DNA from: Streptomyces sp. Mut1
Lineage (GTDB): Bacteria > Actinomycetota > Actinomycetes > Streptomycetales > Streptomycetaceae
Direction: 5' to 3'
Length of the DNA stretch: 64,000 nt
NCBI RefSeq assembly: GCF_030719295.1
Contig: NZ_CP120997.1
Coordinates: 7,264,001 to 7,328,000 of the forward strand
This document shows, piece by piece, positions 26,175 through 35,813 of the stretch. Below the pieces are notes generated by a model that did not search any database, was not told the origin of the DNA, and was given only the letters and a program-made list of their open reading frames with translations. Each line of letters begins with the position of its first letter. Within the stretch, counting starts at the first letter, position 1. Position numbers and translations under genes: made by a program.

Positions 26175-27542
26175 TCAGCTGCCGGACTCCGAGGCGTCCA
26201 GCATGGCCCCGCGCTCCACGACCTTGATCCGCTCGCGGTCCTGCTCCGCGCCCAGGGCCCGCTCGTGCGCGTCCAGGCGGTACCAGCCCTCGCGGGTCGT
26301 GTAGCGGATGCCGCGCGCCTGGAGGAAGTCGGTGACCGCGTCCGGCTCGGGCTGCGCCGGGGCGGGCAGCCGGCCCGCGGCGTGGTCCTCCAGCAGGCAG
26401 GCGACCGTCTCGTTGGCGTCGCCCTTGGTGTGCCCGATCAGGCCGATCGGTCCCCGCTTGATCCAGCCGGTGACGTACACGGACTCCATCGGCTCCCCGC
26501 CCGCCAGCACCCGGCCCGCGGCGTGCGGCACGGTGCCGGACGCGACGTCGAACGGCAGCTTCGGCAGCTCCTGCGAGTAGTAGCCCACCGCCCGGTAGAC
26601 GCTGCGCACGTCCCAGTCGTGGAAGGTGCCGGTGCCGCGCACATTGCCGGTGCCGTCCAGCTCGGTGCGCTCGGTGCGCAGGCCGGCGACGCGGCCGTCC
26701 TCGCCGAGGATCTCCACCGGGGACTCGAAGAAGTGCAGGAACAGCTTGTGCGGCCGGTCGCCGACATCGCGGATCGCCCAGTTCTCCAGCGTGGAGGCGA
26801 CCATGTTGGCCTGCTTGTTCCCGCGCCGGGTCTCGATCGAACCCGCGTCGTAGTCGATGTCCTCGGGGTTGACGATGACCTCGATGTTCGGCGAGTGGTC
26901 CAGCTCCCGCAGCTCCATCGGGCTGAACTTGGCCTGCGCCGGACCGCGCCGCCCGAAGACGTGCACCTCCAGGGCCTTGTTCGCCTTGAGGCCGTCGTAG
27001 ACGTTGGCGGGGATCTCCGTGGGCAGCAGCTCGTCGGCCGTCTTGGCCAGGATGCGGGCCACGTCCAGGGCGACGTTGCCGACGCCCAGCACGGCGACCT
27101 TCTCGGCCTCCAGCGGCCAGGTGCGCGGCACGTCCGGGTGGCCGTCGTACCAGGAGACGAAGTCGGCGGCCCCGTAGGAACCGTCCAGTTCGTTGCCCGG
27201 GATGTCCAGGGCGCGGTCCGCGTCGGCACCGGTCGAGAAGATCACCGCGTCGTAGAAGGTCCGCAGCTCGTCGAGGCCCAGGTCGTTCGGGTAGTCGACG
27301 TTGCCGAAGAGCCGCAGCTGCGGCTTGTCCAGCACCTGGTGCAGCGCCTGCACGATGCCCTTGATACGCGGGTGGTCGGGGGCCACGCCGTAGCGGATCA
27401 GGCCGAAGGGCGCGGGCATCCGCTCGAACAGGTCGATGGAGACGCCCGGGTCGGCGGCGGCGTCGGATTTGAGCAGCGCGTCCGCTGCGTAGATGCCGGC
27501 GGGACCGGCTCCGACGATGGCGACGCGGACGGGGCGTGTCAT
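26175..27542 (-). CDS. FprA-type NADPH-ferredoxin (adrenodoxin-like) reductase
   Basis: 455 aa flavoprotein. FAD-binding VAIVGAGPAGIYAADALL at the N-terminus, PFGLIRYGVAPDH, the NADPH fold VLGVGNVALDVARIL (about 150) and GWIKRGPIGLIGHTKGDANETV at the C-terminus define the adrenodoxin-reductase/FprA family. It transfers electrons from NADPH through FAD to ferredoxin, commonly for cytochromes P450. No P450 or ferredoxin is adjacent. Full length and intact. Confidence 0.95.
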   Translation of the reverse strand: MTRPVRVAIVGAGPAGIYAADALLKSDAAADPGVSIDLFERMPAPFGLIRYGVAPDHPRIKGIVQALHQVLDKPQLRLFGNVDYPNDLGLDELRTFYDAVIFSTGADADRALDIPGNELDGSYGAADFVSWYDGHPDVPRTWPLEAEKVAVLGVGNVALDVARILAKTADELLPTEIPANVYDGLKANKALEVHVFGRRGPAQAKFSPMELRELDHSPNIEVIVNPEDIDYDAGSIETRRGNKQANMVASTLENWAIRDVGDRPHKLFLHFFESPVEILGEDGRVAGLRTERTELDGTGNVRGTGTFHDWDVRSVYRAVGYYSQELPKLPFDVASGTVPHAAGRVLAGGEPMESVYVTGWIKRGPIGLIGHTKGDANETVACLLEDHAAGRLPAPAQPEPDAVTDFLQARGIRYTTREGWYRLDAHERALGAEQDRERIKVVERGAMLDASESGS

Positions 27543-27589
27543 GGCGAGCTGTTCCTTCGAACGGATGAGCAGAAGCGGGGCCGGGTTGG

Positions 27590-27608
27590 TAAGGCAAGGC
27601 TTAGTCGA
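27590..27608 (-). promoter_or_regulatory. Possible iron-box-like site upstream of the reductase
   Basis: TAAGGCAAGGCTTAGTCGA agrees with the IdeR/DmdR consensus (TTAGGTTAGGCTAACCTAA) at 11 of 19 positions, mainly in the left half and centre, and lies 48 nt upstream of the reductase ATG. The dyad is poor, so this is a weak call. Confidence 0.25.
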
Positions 27609-27817
27609 CCCCGCCGGACACGTTAGCCGCTGCTTCGGCCCGGTTTCGGGGCGGGTGCCGTGTTACCAGGTGGTATCCGGCCTCCGTCCCGGTCGGCCGA
27701 TGCCGTAATTCCTTGGAAACCGGCCCTTCCGGACCTTCCGTAAATGTGTTCCATTGCACATTCACCAGGTGGACGGTTCGGTCGAAGATTCGGACAAATG
27801 GTGGCAGAGTGACGCAC

Positions 27818-29884
27818 ATGGATGATCGGGTAGCGGGTGCCCTGTCACTCCCGGACGACTGGCCCGCCCACCCGGATCTCAGCCTCGCCCTGAACCGAAT
27901 GGGCAGCTTCGACTGGGATCTCGACAGTGGCCTCATGCACATGGACCGTTATGCCCTCGACGTGTTCGACCTGAGGGACGACGAGTACGACAACCGGCCG
28001 GAGTCGCTCGGGCGGCGGGTGCCGCCCGATGAGGCGGTCCGGCTGGACGCCATGGTGTCGCAGGCGCTCAAGAGCGGCCGGAGCAACTACGGCGCCTATT
28101 TCCGCGTGCAGCGGCGCGACGGGACGCTGCGCTGGACGCACACCCAGGGCTTCGTGCGGCGCGACGGCACCGGACGGCCGCGCCGGATCATCGGCATCGT
28201 CAGGGACGCCACCCAGGAGCTCGCCGAATCCGCCGCCCGCCGCGGACTGGACGAAGGGCTGCGCCACCGGACCAGCCTCGTGGACGCCACCACGGCGGCG
28301 CTGGCCCACGCCCGTACGGTCAAGGACGTCATCGAGGTCCTGAAGAACTCCGAGGGGCTCGCCCTGCTCGGCGCGACCAGCCTGGTCATGGGACTGATCG
28401 AGGCCGGCCGCATCCACCTGGTGGCCGACGGGCCCGAGGGTTCGTTCGTTCCGGGAACCCGCTACACCCGCACGGACGAGCAGTACCCGATGAGCGAGGT
28501 CGTCCGCACGCTCGGCCCCCGCTTCATCGAGTCGGCCGACGACTTCGCCGCCTCCTACCCCGGACTGTGGCCCCACATCAGCCACCTCGGCATCACCTCC
28601 GCCGCCTATCTGCCGCTGATCGCCCAGGCCCGCCCCATCGGCGCGCTCGGCCTGCTCTACAGCGGCAAGGACGGCTTCAGCGCCGACGAACGCAACCTCC
28701 TGCTCGCTCTCGGCAGCTCCATCGCCCAGAGCCTCCAGCGCGCCATGCTCTACGAACAGGAGCACGACCTCGCCGAGGGGCTCCAGCAGGCCATGCTGCC
28801 GCGCCGGATTCCCGACGTGCCGGGCGCCCAGATCGCCGTGCGCTACCGCTCGGCCCGGCTGGGCCGGGACATCGGCGGCGACTGGTACGACGTCATCCCG
28901 CTGCCCGGCGGCCGGGTCGGCGCCGTCATCGGTGACGTCCAGGGCCATGACACGCACGCGGCCGCCGTGATGGGGCAGCTGCGCATCGTCCTGCGGGCGT
29001 ACGCCGCCGAGGGGCACAGTCCCGCCACGGTCATGGCGCGGGCCTCCGTCTTCCTGCACGAACTCGACACCGACCGCTTCGCGACCTGCACCTACGCCGA
29101 GACCGACCTGACCACCGGGGTGGTCCAGCTGGTCCGGGCCGGCCATGTGGACCCGCTGCTGCGCGACACCGACGGCAGCTGCCGCAGGGTGCCGTCGGAG
29201 GGCGGGCTGCCGCTGGGGCTCTCCGCCGAGTTCGGGCGGCTCGAGTATCCGGTCGGCACGGTCGAGCTGGACCCGGGACAGACCATGGTGCTGTTCACCG
29301 ACGGCCTGGTGGAGCTGCCCGGCTCCGATCTGGACGAGGGCACGCAGCGGCTCACCGAACTGATCAGGAGCGGCCCGCAGGACCTCCAGCAGCTGGCCGA
29401 CCGGCTCTGCACATCGGTGGACGAGCACGGCGGCGAGGACGACGTGGCGATCCTGCTCCTGCGCCGGAAGGCCGCGCAGGCCCCGCAGCCGGGCGGCCGG
29501 CTCCAGCAGCACGTCGCACAGAACGACCCGGAGGCGCTCAGCTCGGCCCGCCACATGATCCGCGCGGCGGTGCGGGCCTGGGGGGCGAAGGACCGGGCCG
29601 ACGAGATCGAACTGGCCGCCGACGAGCTGACCACCAATGCCCTGATGCACACCGACGGCGGCGCGATCGTCACCATCCGGGTGCTCACGGGCCCCGAGCG
29701 GCGGCTGCGGGTCGACGTCGAGGACCGGTCGAGCGCGCTGCCGCGCCGCCGGGACGCCGGCGAGTCGGGGGTCTCCGGGCGCGGACTGATGCTGGTCGAC
29801 CAGCTGGCGGACGCCTGGGGTGTCGAGTCCCGGGGAACCGGCAAGTGCGTCTGGTGCGAGTTCGTCATTCCGCCACGCGGCTGA
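27818..29884 (+). CDS. PAS-GAF-PP2C-ATPase multidomain stress regulator
   Basis: 688 aa. Domains in order: PAS (about 15-135; [22 protein letters not shown]), GAF (about 150-305; [11 protein letters not shown]), SpoIIE/PP2C phosphatase (about 315-545; [43 protein letters not shown] all intact) and a C-terminal RsbW-like ATPase (about 570-688; [24 protein letters not shown]). A phosphatase and an anti-sigma kinase in one chain is common in Streptomyces. The ATG at 27818 is chosen; a GTG three codons upstream is also possible. No STAS or sigma gene is adjacent. Confidence 0.92.
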   Translation: MDDRVAGALSLPDDWPAHPDLSLALNRMGSFDWDLDSGLMHMDRYALDVFDLRDDEYDNRPESLGRRVPPDEAVRLDAMVSQALKSGRSNYGAYFRVQRRDGTLRWTHTQGFVRRDGTGRPRRIIGIVRDATQELAESAARRGLDEGLRHRTSLVDATTAALAHARTVKDVIEVLKNSEGLALLGATSLVMGLIEAGRIHLVADGPEGSFVPGTRYTRTDEQYPMSEVVRTLGPRFIESADDFAASYPGLWPHISHLGITSAAYLPLIAQARPIGALGLLYSGKDGFSADERNLLLALGSSIAQSLQRAMLYEQEHDLAEGLQQAMLPRRIPDVPGAQIAVRYRSARLGRDIGGDWYDVIPLPGGRVGAVIGDVQGHDTHAAAVMGQLRIVLRAYAAEGHSPATVMARASVFLHELDTDRFATCTYAETDLTTGVVQLVRAGHVDPLLRDTDGSCRRVPSEGGLPLGLSAEFGRLEYPVGTVELDPGQTMVLFTDGLVELPGSDLDEGTQRLTELIRSGPQDLQQLADRLCTSVDEHGGEDDVAILLLRRKAAQAPQPGGRLQQHVAQNDPEALSSARHMIRAAVRAWGAKDRADEIELAADELTTNALMHTDGGAIVTIRVLTGPERRLRVDVEDRSSALPRRRDAGESGVSGRGLMLVDQLADAWGVESRGTGKCVWCEFVIPPRG

Positions 29885-30028
29885 CCGGCCCGCGCGTCGC
29901 CCGAACGGAGCGCGATTTGAGCGGAACAGGGATGTAACGCAACGTAACATGACCGTACTTGACCGTAATGGACCGCGAGAGATTGGCTGGCCGTGGTCGG
30001 TCTCCGTCTTCGATGACATGAGGACCCG

Positions 30029-31417
30029 TTGGGCACTGAGCTGCTGGCACCCCTCGACCTGGCTTTCTGGCACCTTGAGTCCGCCGCCCACCCCATGCAC
30101 CTCGGCGCGCTCGCCGTGTTCGCCCCGCCTCCGGGCGGCGCCCCCGGCCCCGACGCGCTCCTCGGGCTGCTCGGCGCCAGGGCCTCGGCGATTCCCCGGC
30201 TGCGCATGCGGGTACGCGACGTGCTGCTGCCCGTCGGCGGCGCGGCCTGGTTCGCCGACAAGGACTTCGACGTGGACCGCCATCTCACCCGGGTACGGCT
30301 GCCCGTGGAGGAGGCGGCTCCCCGGGACGGGGGCTTCATGCCCGCGGCGACCCGGCTGGCGGGCGAGCTGATGGAGCGGCCGCTGCGGCGGGGGCTGCCG
30401 CCCTGGGAGATGTACCTCATCGACGGCCCCGCCGGCGGCCCCTTCGCCGTACTCGTCAAGCTCCACCACGCGCTGGCCGACGGCATGCGGGCGGTCGCCA
30501 TCGGGGCCGGGATCTTCGACGAGATCGCCTCGGCCACCGCCCGTCCCCGGTCCGCCGCCCCGTCCGCCCGGCCGCGCCCGGTGCCGCCCCGCTCCTGGAT
30601 GCCGGGCCCGCGCCAGGTCGCCGGGCTCGCCCTGGGCCGGATCGAGGACCTCGGCCGGGCCTTCGGTGTCGGGGCGTCACTGGTACGGGCGGGCCGCCTC
30701 GACCCGCGCGGCGCACCGGCGCTCAGGGCCGGCTCCAGCGGGACCCGGCGGCTGGCCACGGCCGACCTCGGCCTCGAAACCGTGCGGCGCATCCGCCGGA
30801 TCTCCGGCGGCACGGGCAACGACGTGCTGCTCACGGTCGTGGCGGGCGGGCTGCGCCGCTGGATGCTGGAGCGCGGCGAGTCGCTGCCCGGCGACGATCC
30901 GCGCGCTCTGGTCCCCGTCTCCCGCCGCCGGCCGGGCCGTGCGGCCGCGACCGGCAACCGCCTCTCCGCCTACCTCCTCGGCCTCCCCGTCTCCGAGGGC
31001 GACCCCTGGGAGCGGCTGCGGGCGGTACGCGAGGCGATGGACCGCAACAAGGCGGCGGGGCCGCTGCGGGGAGCCGGAGCGGTCGCCGTACTGGCCGATC
31101 AGCTCCCCTCGCTGGCCCACCGTTTCGGCGCCCCGCTCGCCGGGAACGCGGCCCGGATGCTCTTCGATGTCCTGGTCACCAGCGTGCCTCTGCCGCGCTC
31201 GCGGCTCTCGCTGGCCGGCTGCCCCCTGAGCGCCCTCTATCCGATGGCCCCGCTGGCCCGGGGGCAGTCCATGGCCGTCGCGCTGACCACGTACGGCTCG
31301 CGCGTGCACATCGGTCTGGTCGCCGACGGCAAGGCGCTCCCGGATCTGGAGCGGCTGGCGCGGTGCGTCGAACAGGAGGCGGCCGAACTCCTCTCGGTGG
31401 TGGGGGAGAGGCCCTGA
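30029..31417 (+). CDS. WS/DGAT-family O-acyltransferase
   Basis: 462 aa of the wax ester synthase/diacylglycerol acyltransferase family. The catalytic HHxxxDG motif is His146-His147...Asp151-Gly152 in KLHHALADG. PLDLAFWHLESAAHPMHLG at the start and GNRLSAYLLGLPV and TSVPLPRSRLSLAG in the C-terminal half are family features. It makes triacylglycerol or wax esters from acyl-CoA. The start is a TTG with GAGGA 5 nt upstream. Confidence 0.9.
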   Translation: MGTELLAPLDLAFWHLESAAHPMHLGALAVFAPPPGGAPGPDALLGLLGARASAIPRLRMRVRDVLLPVGGAAWFADKDFDVDRHLTRVRLPVEEAAPRDGGFMPAATRLAGELMERPLRRGLPPWEMYLIDGPAGGPFAVLVKLHHALADGMRAVAIGAGIFDEIASATARPRSAAPSARPRPVPPRSWMPGPRQVAGLALGRIEDLGRAFGVGASLVRAGRLDPRGAPALRAGSSGTRRLATADLGLETVRRIRRISGGTGNDVLLTVVAGGLRRWMLERGESLPGDDPRALVPVSRRRPGRAAATGNRLSAYLLGLPVSEGDPWERLRAVREAMDRNKAAGPLRGAGAVAVLADQLPSLAHRFGAPLAGNAARMLFDVLVTSVPLPRSRLSLAGCPLSALYPMAPLARGQSMAVALTTYGSRVHIGLVADGKALPDLERLARCVEQEAAELLSVVGERP

Positions 31418-31546
31418 GCCCGGCCATAGATCGGACAGATCACCGCCCTGTTGTCGTATTCGATCGTTGCAGGGGTGTTGACGCGCCCAAGTGATCCGAT
31501 GAATATTCGCTGTGTGGCAGCGATCATCGGGCAGGGCGGCGAAGGA

Positions 31547-32527
31547 ATGCAGCGCAACAGGCTGGGAAGCAGCACGGTCGAAGTCACCGCGCTCTCCTTC
31601 GGCGCGGCCGCCATCGGCAACCTCTTCAGCGCGGTGCAGCCGGAGCGCGCCGCGGCGGCGGTCGACGCCGCCTGGGACGCCGGCATCCGCTACTTCGACA
31701 CCGCGCCGCACTACGGGCTCGGCCTCTCCGAACGGCGTCTGGGCGAAGCCCTGCGAAGCCGCCCGCGCGACGCCTACACCCTCTCCACCAAGGTCGGCCG
31801 CGTGCTCGACCCGCTGCCCGCCGGGGAAACCGCCCCCGAAGGGCTCTCCGAGGGCTTCGCCGTACGCGCCACGCACCGCCGCCGCTGGGACTTCAGCGCC
31901 GCCGGGGTCCGCCGCAGCATCGAGGACAGCCTCGAACGCCTCGGCCTCGACCGCATCGACATCGCCTACCTCCACGACCCCGACGACCACCCGGAAGCCG
32001 CCTTCCACGAGGCGTACCCGGAACTGGAGCGGCTGCGCGCGGAAGGGGTCGTCGGGGCGATCGGCGCCGGCATGAACCAGACCGCGATGCTCACCCGCTT
32101 CGTCCTGGACACCGACGTCGACGTGGTCCTCTGCGCGGGCCGCCACACCCTCCTCGACCAGTCCGCGCTCACCGGCCTGCTCCCCGCCGCCGCCGCACGC
32201 GGCCGCAGCGTCGTCGTCGGCGGGGTGTTCAACTCCGGCCTCCTCGCTGACCCCCGCCCCGGCGCGACCTACGACTACACCACCGCCCCGCTCAACCTGC
32301 TGGACCGGGCCCTGCACCTGAAGAGCGTCACCGAGGCGCACGGCGTGCCCCTGCGCGCCGCCGCCCTGCACTACCCGCTCACCCACCCGGCCGTCGCCGG
32401 GGTGCTCGTCGGCACCCGCTCCCCGGACGAGGTGCGCGACGCCGCCGAACAGCTGAACCGGGAGATCCCCGACGAACTCTGGGACGACCTGCGCGACCAG
32501 GGCCTGCTGCCCGGGAACGGACACTGA
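31547..32527 (+). CDS. Aldo/keto reductase, L-fucose (D-threo-aldose) dehydrogenase type
   Basis: 326 aa AKR barrel. YFDTAPHYGLGLSERRLGEAL gives the Asp and Tyr of the catalytic tetrad, LSTKVGR the Lys and YLHDPDDH the His. Sequence and context fit NAD(P)-dependent L-fucose 1-dehydrogenase, which oxidises L-fucose to L-fucono-1,5-lactone. It precedes a mutarotase and a lactonase with 1-nt gaps, forming a three-gene operon. The upstream ATG at 31499 is in frame, but the conserved region starts at about 31550. Confidence 0.9.
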   Translation: MQRNRLGSSTVEVTALSFGAAAIGNLFSAVQPERAAAAVDAAWDAGIRYFDTAPHYGLGLSERRLGEALRSRPRDAYTLSTKVGRVLDPLPAGETAPEGLSEGFAVRATHRRRWDFSAAGVRRSIEDSLERLGLDRIDIAYLHDPDDHPEAAFHEAYPELERLRAEGVVGAIGAGMNQTAMLTRFVLDTDVDVVLCAGRHTLLDQSALTGLLPAAAARGRSVVVGGVFNSGLLADPRPGATYDYTTAPLNLLDRALHLKSVTEAHGVPLRAAALHYPLTHPAVAGVLVGTRSPDEVRDAAEQLNREIPDELWDDLRDQGLLPGNGH

Positions 32528-32528
32528 C

Positions 32529-32840
32529 ATGCGTATAGCCCTGCACACCAAGGTCCGCGCCGACCGCGTCGCCGCCTACGAGGCCGCGCACCGCGAGGTC
32601 CCGCCCGAGCTGACCCGCGCGATCCGGGCCGCGGGCGCCGGCTCCTGGACGATCTGGCGCAGCGGCACCGACCTGTTCCACCTCATCGAGTGCGACGACT
32701 ACGCCCGCCTCCTCGCCGAACTGGAGGACCTGCCCGTCAACGTCGCCTGGCAGGCCAGGATGGACGGGCTCCTGGACGTCGCGCACGACTACTCCGCCGA
32801 CGGCGCCGAGGCGGGTCTCCCCGTCGTCTGGGAGCTGTGA
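32529..32840 (+). CDS. L-rhamnose/L-fucose mutarotase family protein
   Basis: 103 aa, RhaU/FucU-type ferredoxin-like fold. MRIALHTKVRADRVAAYEAAH at the start, GAGSWTIWRSGTDLFHLIE in the middle and VNVAWQARMDGLLD near the end are characteristic. It interconverts alpha and beta anomers of 6-deoxyhexoses, feeding the preceding dehydrogenase. One nucleotide separates it from each neighbour. Confidence 0.92.
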   Translation: MRIALHTKVRADRVAAYEAAHREVPPELTRAIRAAGAGSWTIWRSGTDLFHLIECDDYARLLAELEDLPVNVAWQARMDGLLDVAHDYSADGAEAGLPVVWEL

Positions 32841-32841
32841 G

Positions 32842-33699
32842 ATGACCGCCCGGCCGCGCGTCGTCGACGCCCACCACCACGTGTGGGACCTCGCGGTGCG
32901 CGACCAGGACTGGATCACGGGCGAGGAGCTGGCGCCCCTGCGCCGCGACTTCACCCTCGCCGACCTGGAGCCGGAGGCCCGGACGGCGGGGGTCTGCGCG
33001 ACGGTGCTGGTCCAGACCGTCACGGTGGCCGAGGAGACCCCCGAACTCCTGGCGCTCGCCGACGGCAGCGACCTCGTGTCCGGTGTCGTCGGCTGGAGCG
33101 ACCTCACCGCCCCGGACATCGCCGACACGCTGGCCGCCCTGCGTGAACTCCCGGGCGGCGACCGGCTCGTCGGCCTGCGCCACCAGGTCCAGGGCGAACC
33201 CGACCCCGACTGGCTGCTGCGGCCCGACGTGCTGCGCGGCCTGGCCGCCGTGGCCGACGCCGGGCTCGTCTACGACCTGGTGGTCCTCCCGCACCAGCTG
33301 CCCGCCGCCACCCGGGCGGCCGCCCTGCTGCCCGGACTCGTCCTCGTCCTCGACCACGCCGGCAAACCGCCCGTCGCCGCGGGCCTCACCCACCCCTGGG
33401 CCGACGACCTCAGGGCGTTCGCCGCGCTCCCCAACACCGTCTGCAAACTGTCCGGGCTCGTCACCGAGGCCGACCGGCGCACCTGGAGCGCGGCGGACCT
33501 GCGCCCGTACGCCGGGACCGTCATCGACGCCTTCGGCCCCGACCGCCTCATGTTCGGCTCCGACTGGCCGGTGTGCCGGCTCGCCGCGACCTACACCGAG
33601 GTCCTGGACACCGCCCGCACCCTGATCGGGGAACTGGACGACCACGAGCGCGACGCCGTGCTCGCCACCACCGCCGAGCGGGTGTACGGCCTCCGGTAG
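32842..33699 (+). CDS. Amidohydrolase-family L-fuconolactonase
   Basis: 285 aa metal-dependent hydrolase (COG3618). VVDAHHHVWD carries the first metal histidines, LDHAGKPP the middle one and MFGSDWPVC the catalytic Asp. This family opens sugar lactones such as L-fucono-1,5-lactone, the product of the upstream dehydrogenase. The later steps (fuconate dehydratase and beyond) and a dedicated transporter are not in the window. Confidence 0.92.
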   Translation: MTARPRVVDAHHHVWDLAVRDQDWITGEELAPLRRDFTLADLEPEARTAGVCATVLVQTVTVAEETPELLALADGSDLVSGVVGWSDLTAPDIADTLAALRELPGGDRLVGLRHQVQGEPDPDWLLRPDVLRGLAAVADAGLVYDLVVLPHQLPAATRAAALLPGLVLVLDHAGKPPVAAGLTHPWADDLRAFAALPNTVCKLSGLVTEADRRTWSAADLRPYAGTVIDAFGPDRLMFGSDWPVCRLAATYTEVLDTARTLIGELDDHERDAVLATTAERVYGLR

Positions 33700-33732
33700 G
33701 CGCCCGGGTCGCGGCTGCGGCAGGCTGGAACC

Positions 33733-34593
33733 ATGCCCGAACTGCCGGAAGTCGAAGCCCTGCGGCTCTTCCTCGACGACCATCTCGTCGGCAGGGAGAT
33801 CGACCGCGTCCTCCCGCTCGCCATCAGCGTCCTGAAGACGTACGACCCGCCCCTCACCGCGCTGCACGGCGGCACGGTCACGGACGTGACGCGGCACGGC
33901 AAGTTCCTCGACATCGGCGTCGGCCCGCTGCACCTGATCACCCACCTCGCCCGGGCCGGCTGGCTCCGCTGGAAGGACGGCTTCCCCGAGGCCCCGCCCC
34001 GCCCCGGCAAGGGCCCACTCGCCCTGCGCACCGTCCTCACCGGCGGCGACGGCTTCGACCTGACCGAGGCCGGCACCACCAAACGCCTCGCCGTCCACCT
34101 CGTGCGCGACCCCGCCGATGTGCCCGGAATCGCCCGGCTCGGGCCCGACCCGCTCGTGCCCTCCTTCGGCCGGGACGCGTTCGCCGCACTGCTCGAAGGG
34201 GAACGCCGCCAGATCAAGGGCGCCCTGCGCGACCAGTCGCTCATCGCCGGCATCGGCAACGCCTACAGCGACGAGATCCTGCACGTCGCGAAGATGTCGC
34301 CGTTCAAGCTCACCGCCCGCCTCACCGATGAGGAGATCACCCGGCTGTACACGGCCCTGCGCACCACGCTGGAGGATGCCGTCGCCCGCTCCGGCGGGGT
34401 GGAGGCCGGCCGTCTCAAGGCCGAGAAGAAGAGCGCGATGCGCGTCCACGGGCGCACCGGCCAGGCCTGCCCGGTCTGCGGGGACACCATCCGCGAGGTG
34501 TCCTTCAGCGACTCCTCGCTCCAGTACTGCCCGACCTGCCAGACCGGCGGGAAACCCCTCGCGGACCGCCGCCTGTCCAGACTGCTCAAGTAG
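33733..34593 (+). CDS. Fpg/Nei family DNA glycosylase
   Basis: 286 aa. The catalytic N-terminus is MPELPEVEALR (Pro2 nucleophile, Glu3), Lys of RHGKFLDIG is the beta-strand lysine, the H2TH segment is LRDQSLIAGIGNAYSDEIL, and the C-terminal zinc finger is CPVC-x(n)-CPTC. It excises oxidised bases and nicks the abasic site. Actinobacterial members of this type can prefer different lesions, so a symbol is not given. Confidence 0.93.
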   Translation: MPELPEVEALRLFLDDHLVGREIDRVLPLAISVLKTYDPPLTALHGGTVTDVTRHGKFLDIGVGPLHLITHLARAGWLRWKDGFPEAPPRPGKGPLALRTVLTGGDGFDLTEAGTTKRLAVHLVRDPADVPGIARLGPDPLVPSFGRDAFAALLEGERRQIKGALRDQSLIAGIGNAYSDEILHVAKMSPFKLTARLTDEEITRLYTALRTTLEDAVARSGGVEAGRLKAEKKSAMRVHGRTGQACPVCGDTIREVSFSDSSLQYCPTCQTGGKPLADRRLSRLLK

Positions 34594-34633
34594 CGACACC
34601 CATACGTCAGGAGCAGGCCCTACACTCCCGCCC

Positions 34634-35386
34634 ATGCTCCGCGTACTCGCCGTCGACGACGAAGAACCCGCACTGGAGGAACTCCTCTACCTCCTGCGCG
34701 CCGACCCCCGCATCCGCAGCGCCGAAGGAGCCACCGGCGCCACCGAGGCGCTGCGCCGCATCGGCGGCGCCGTCGACGCCGGCCCCGACGACCCGTCCGC
34801 CATCGACGTCGTCTTCCTCGACATCCACATGGCGGGCCTGACCGGACTCGACGTCGCCCAGCTGCTGGCCGGCTTCGCCGCGCCCCCGCTCATCGTCTTC
34901 GTCACCGCCCACGAGGGCTTCGCCGTCCACGCCTTCGACCTCAAGGCCGTCGACTACGTACTCAAGCCCGTGCGCCGCGAACGGCTCGCCGAGGCCGTGC
35001 GGCGCGTGGCCGAACAGGTCGGCGACCGCACCGCGCCCGTCCACGACACCGCCCACGACCAGATCCCCGTCGAACTGGGCGGCGTCATCCGCTTCGTCCC
35101 CATCGACGACATCGCCTACGCCGAGGCCCAGGGCGACTACGCCCGGCTGCACACCGACACCGGCAGCCACCTCGTGCGCGTCCCCCTGACCACTCTGGAG
35201 GAGCGCTGGCGCGCCCGCGGCTTCGTCCGCATCCACCGCCGCCACCTCGTGGCGCTCGACAGGATCGACGAACTGCGCCTGGACGCCGGCAGCATGAGCG
35301 TGCGCATCGGCACCGCCGAGCTGGCCGTCAGCCGCCGCCACACCCGCGCGCTGCGCGATCTGCTGATGCGCCGCACCGGCCGCTGA
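34634..35386 (+). CDS. LytTR-type response regulator
   Basis: 250 aa. Receiver domain with Asp8/Asp9, phosphosite Asp63 (FLDIHMAG) and Lys111 (LKPV), then a LytTR DNA-binding domain (about 145-248; DDIAYAEAQGDYARLHT, GFVRIHRRHLVALDRIDEL, SRRHTRALRDLL). The cognate kinase is probably the LytS-like protein at 37288-38478, separated from it by the symporter genes. It likely activates its neighbouring transporter operon. Confidence 0.93.
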   Translation: MLRVLAVDDEEPALEELLYLLRADPRIRSAEGATGATEALRRIGGAVDAGPDDPSAIDVVFLDIHMAGLTGLDVAQLLAGFAAPPLIVFVTAHEGFAVHAFDLKAVDYVLKPVRRERLAEAVRRVAEQVGDRTAPVHDTAHDQIPVELGGVIRFVPIDDIAYAEAQGDYARLHTDTGSHLVRVPLTTLEERWRARGFVRIHRRHLVALDRIDELRLDAGSMSVRIGTAELAVSRRHTRALRDLLMRRTGR

Positions 35387-35450
35387 CCAGCGCCGACCGG
35401 GCCCGAAACCCCTTCCCAGCGGGGCCGGGTGCCGCCTACACTCCGGCCCC

Positions 35451-35813
35451 ATGTCCGCAGAGCCCACACCCCGGCGCGAAGTGGTGACGGGGGAGCCCCG
35501 GCGGGTCCGCCCGCTGCCGCGCTACCGCACCCAGTCGGAGATCGACGAGCAGACCGCACTCGGCGGCGCGTACGTACGCTCGCTGATGCGCGGGCAGCTG
35601 CGGGCCGGGCTCACCGCCTTCGCCGTGCTCGCCGCCGTCGTCGGCACCCTGCCCCTCGTCTTCGAGGCCCTGCACAGCTCCGCCGTGGTCTGGGCGGTCC
35701 TCGGCTTCGCCGCCTACCCGCCGCTCACCCTGCTCGCCTGGTGGTACGTGCGCCGGGCCGAACGCAACGAGAGCGACTTCGCCCGGCTCGTGGAAGGCCG
35801 CCCCGCCCCGTGA
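35451..35813 (+). CDS. DUF485-like small membrane protein
   Basis: 120 aa with two hydrophobic helices (about 52-72 and 79-98) and the motif YRTQSEIDEQTALGGAYVRSLMRGQLR. Proteins of this type precede acetate-type solute:cation symporters; the last codons overlap the symporter GTG by 4 nt. It may assist assembly of the transporter. Confidence 0.85.
   Translation: MSAEPTPRREVVTGEPRRVRPLPRYRTQSEIDEQTALGGAYVRSLMRGQLRAGLTAFAVLAAVVGTLPLVFEALHSSAVVWAVLGFAAYPPLTLLAWWYVRRAERNESDFARLVEGRPAP

Noticed and set aside
26265..27626. 453-aa open frame opposite fprA
   Set aside because: Composition typical of a complementary-strand shadow; fprA is complete with all motifs.
27845..30469. 874-aa open frame opposite the PAS-GAF-PP2C protein
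   Set aside because: Same GC shadow effect; crosses the intergenic space before the WS/DGAT gene and has no domains.
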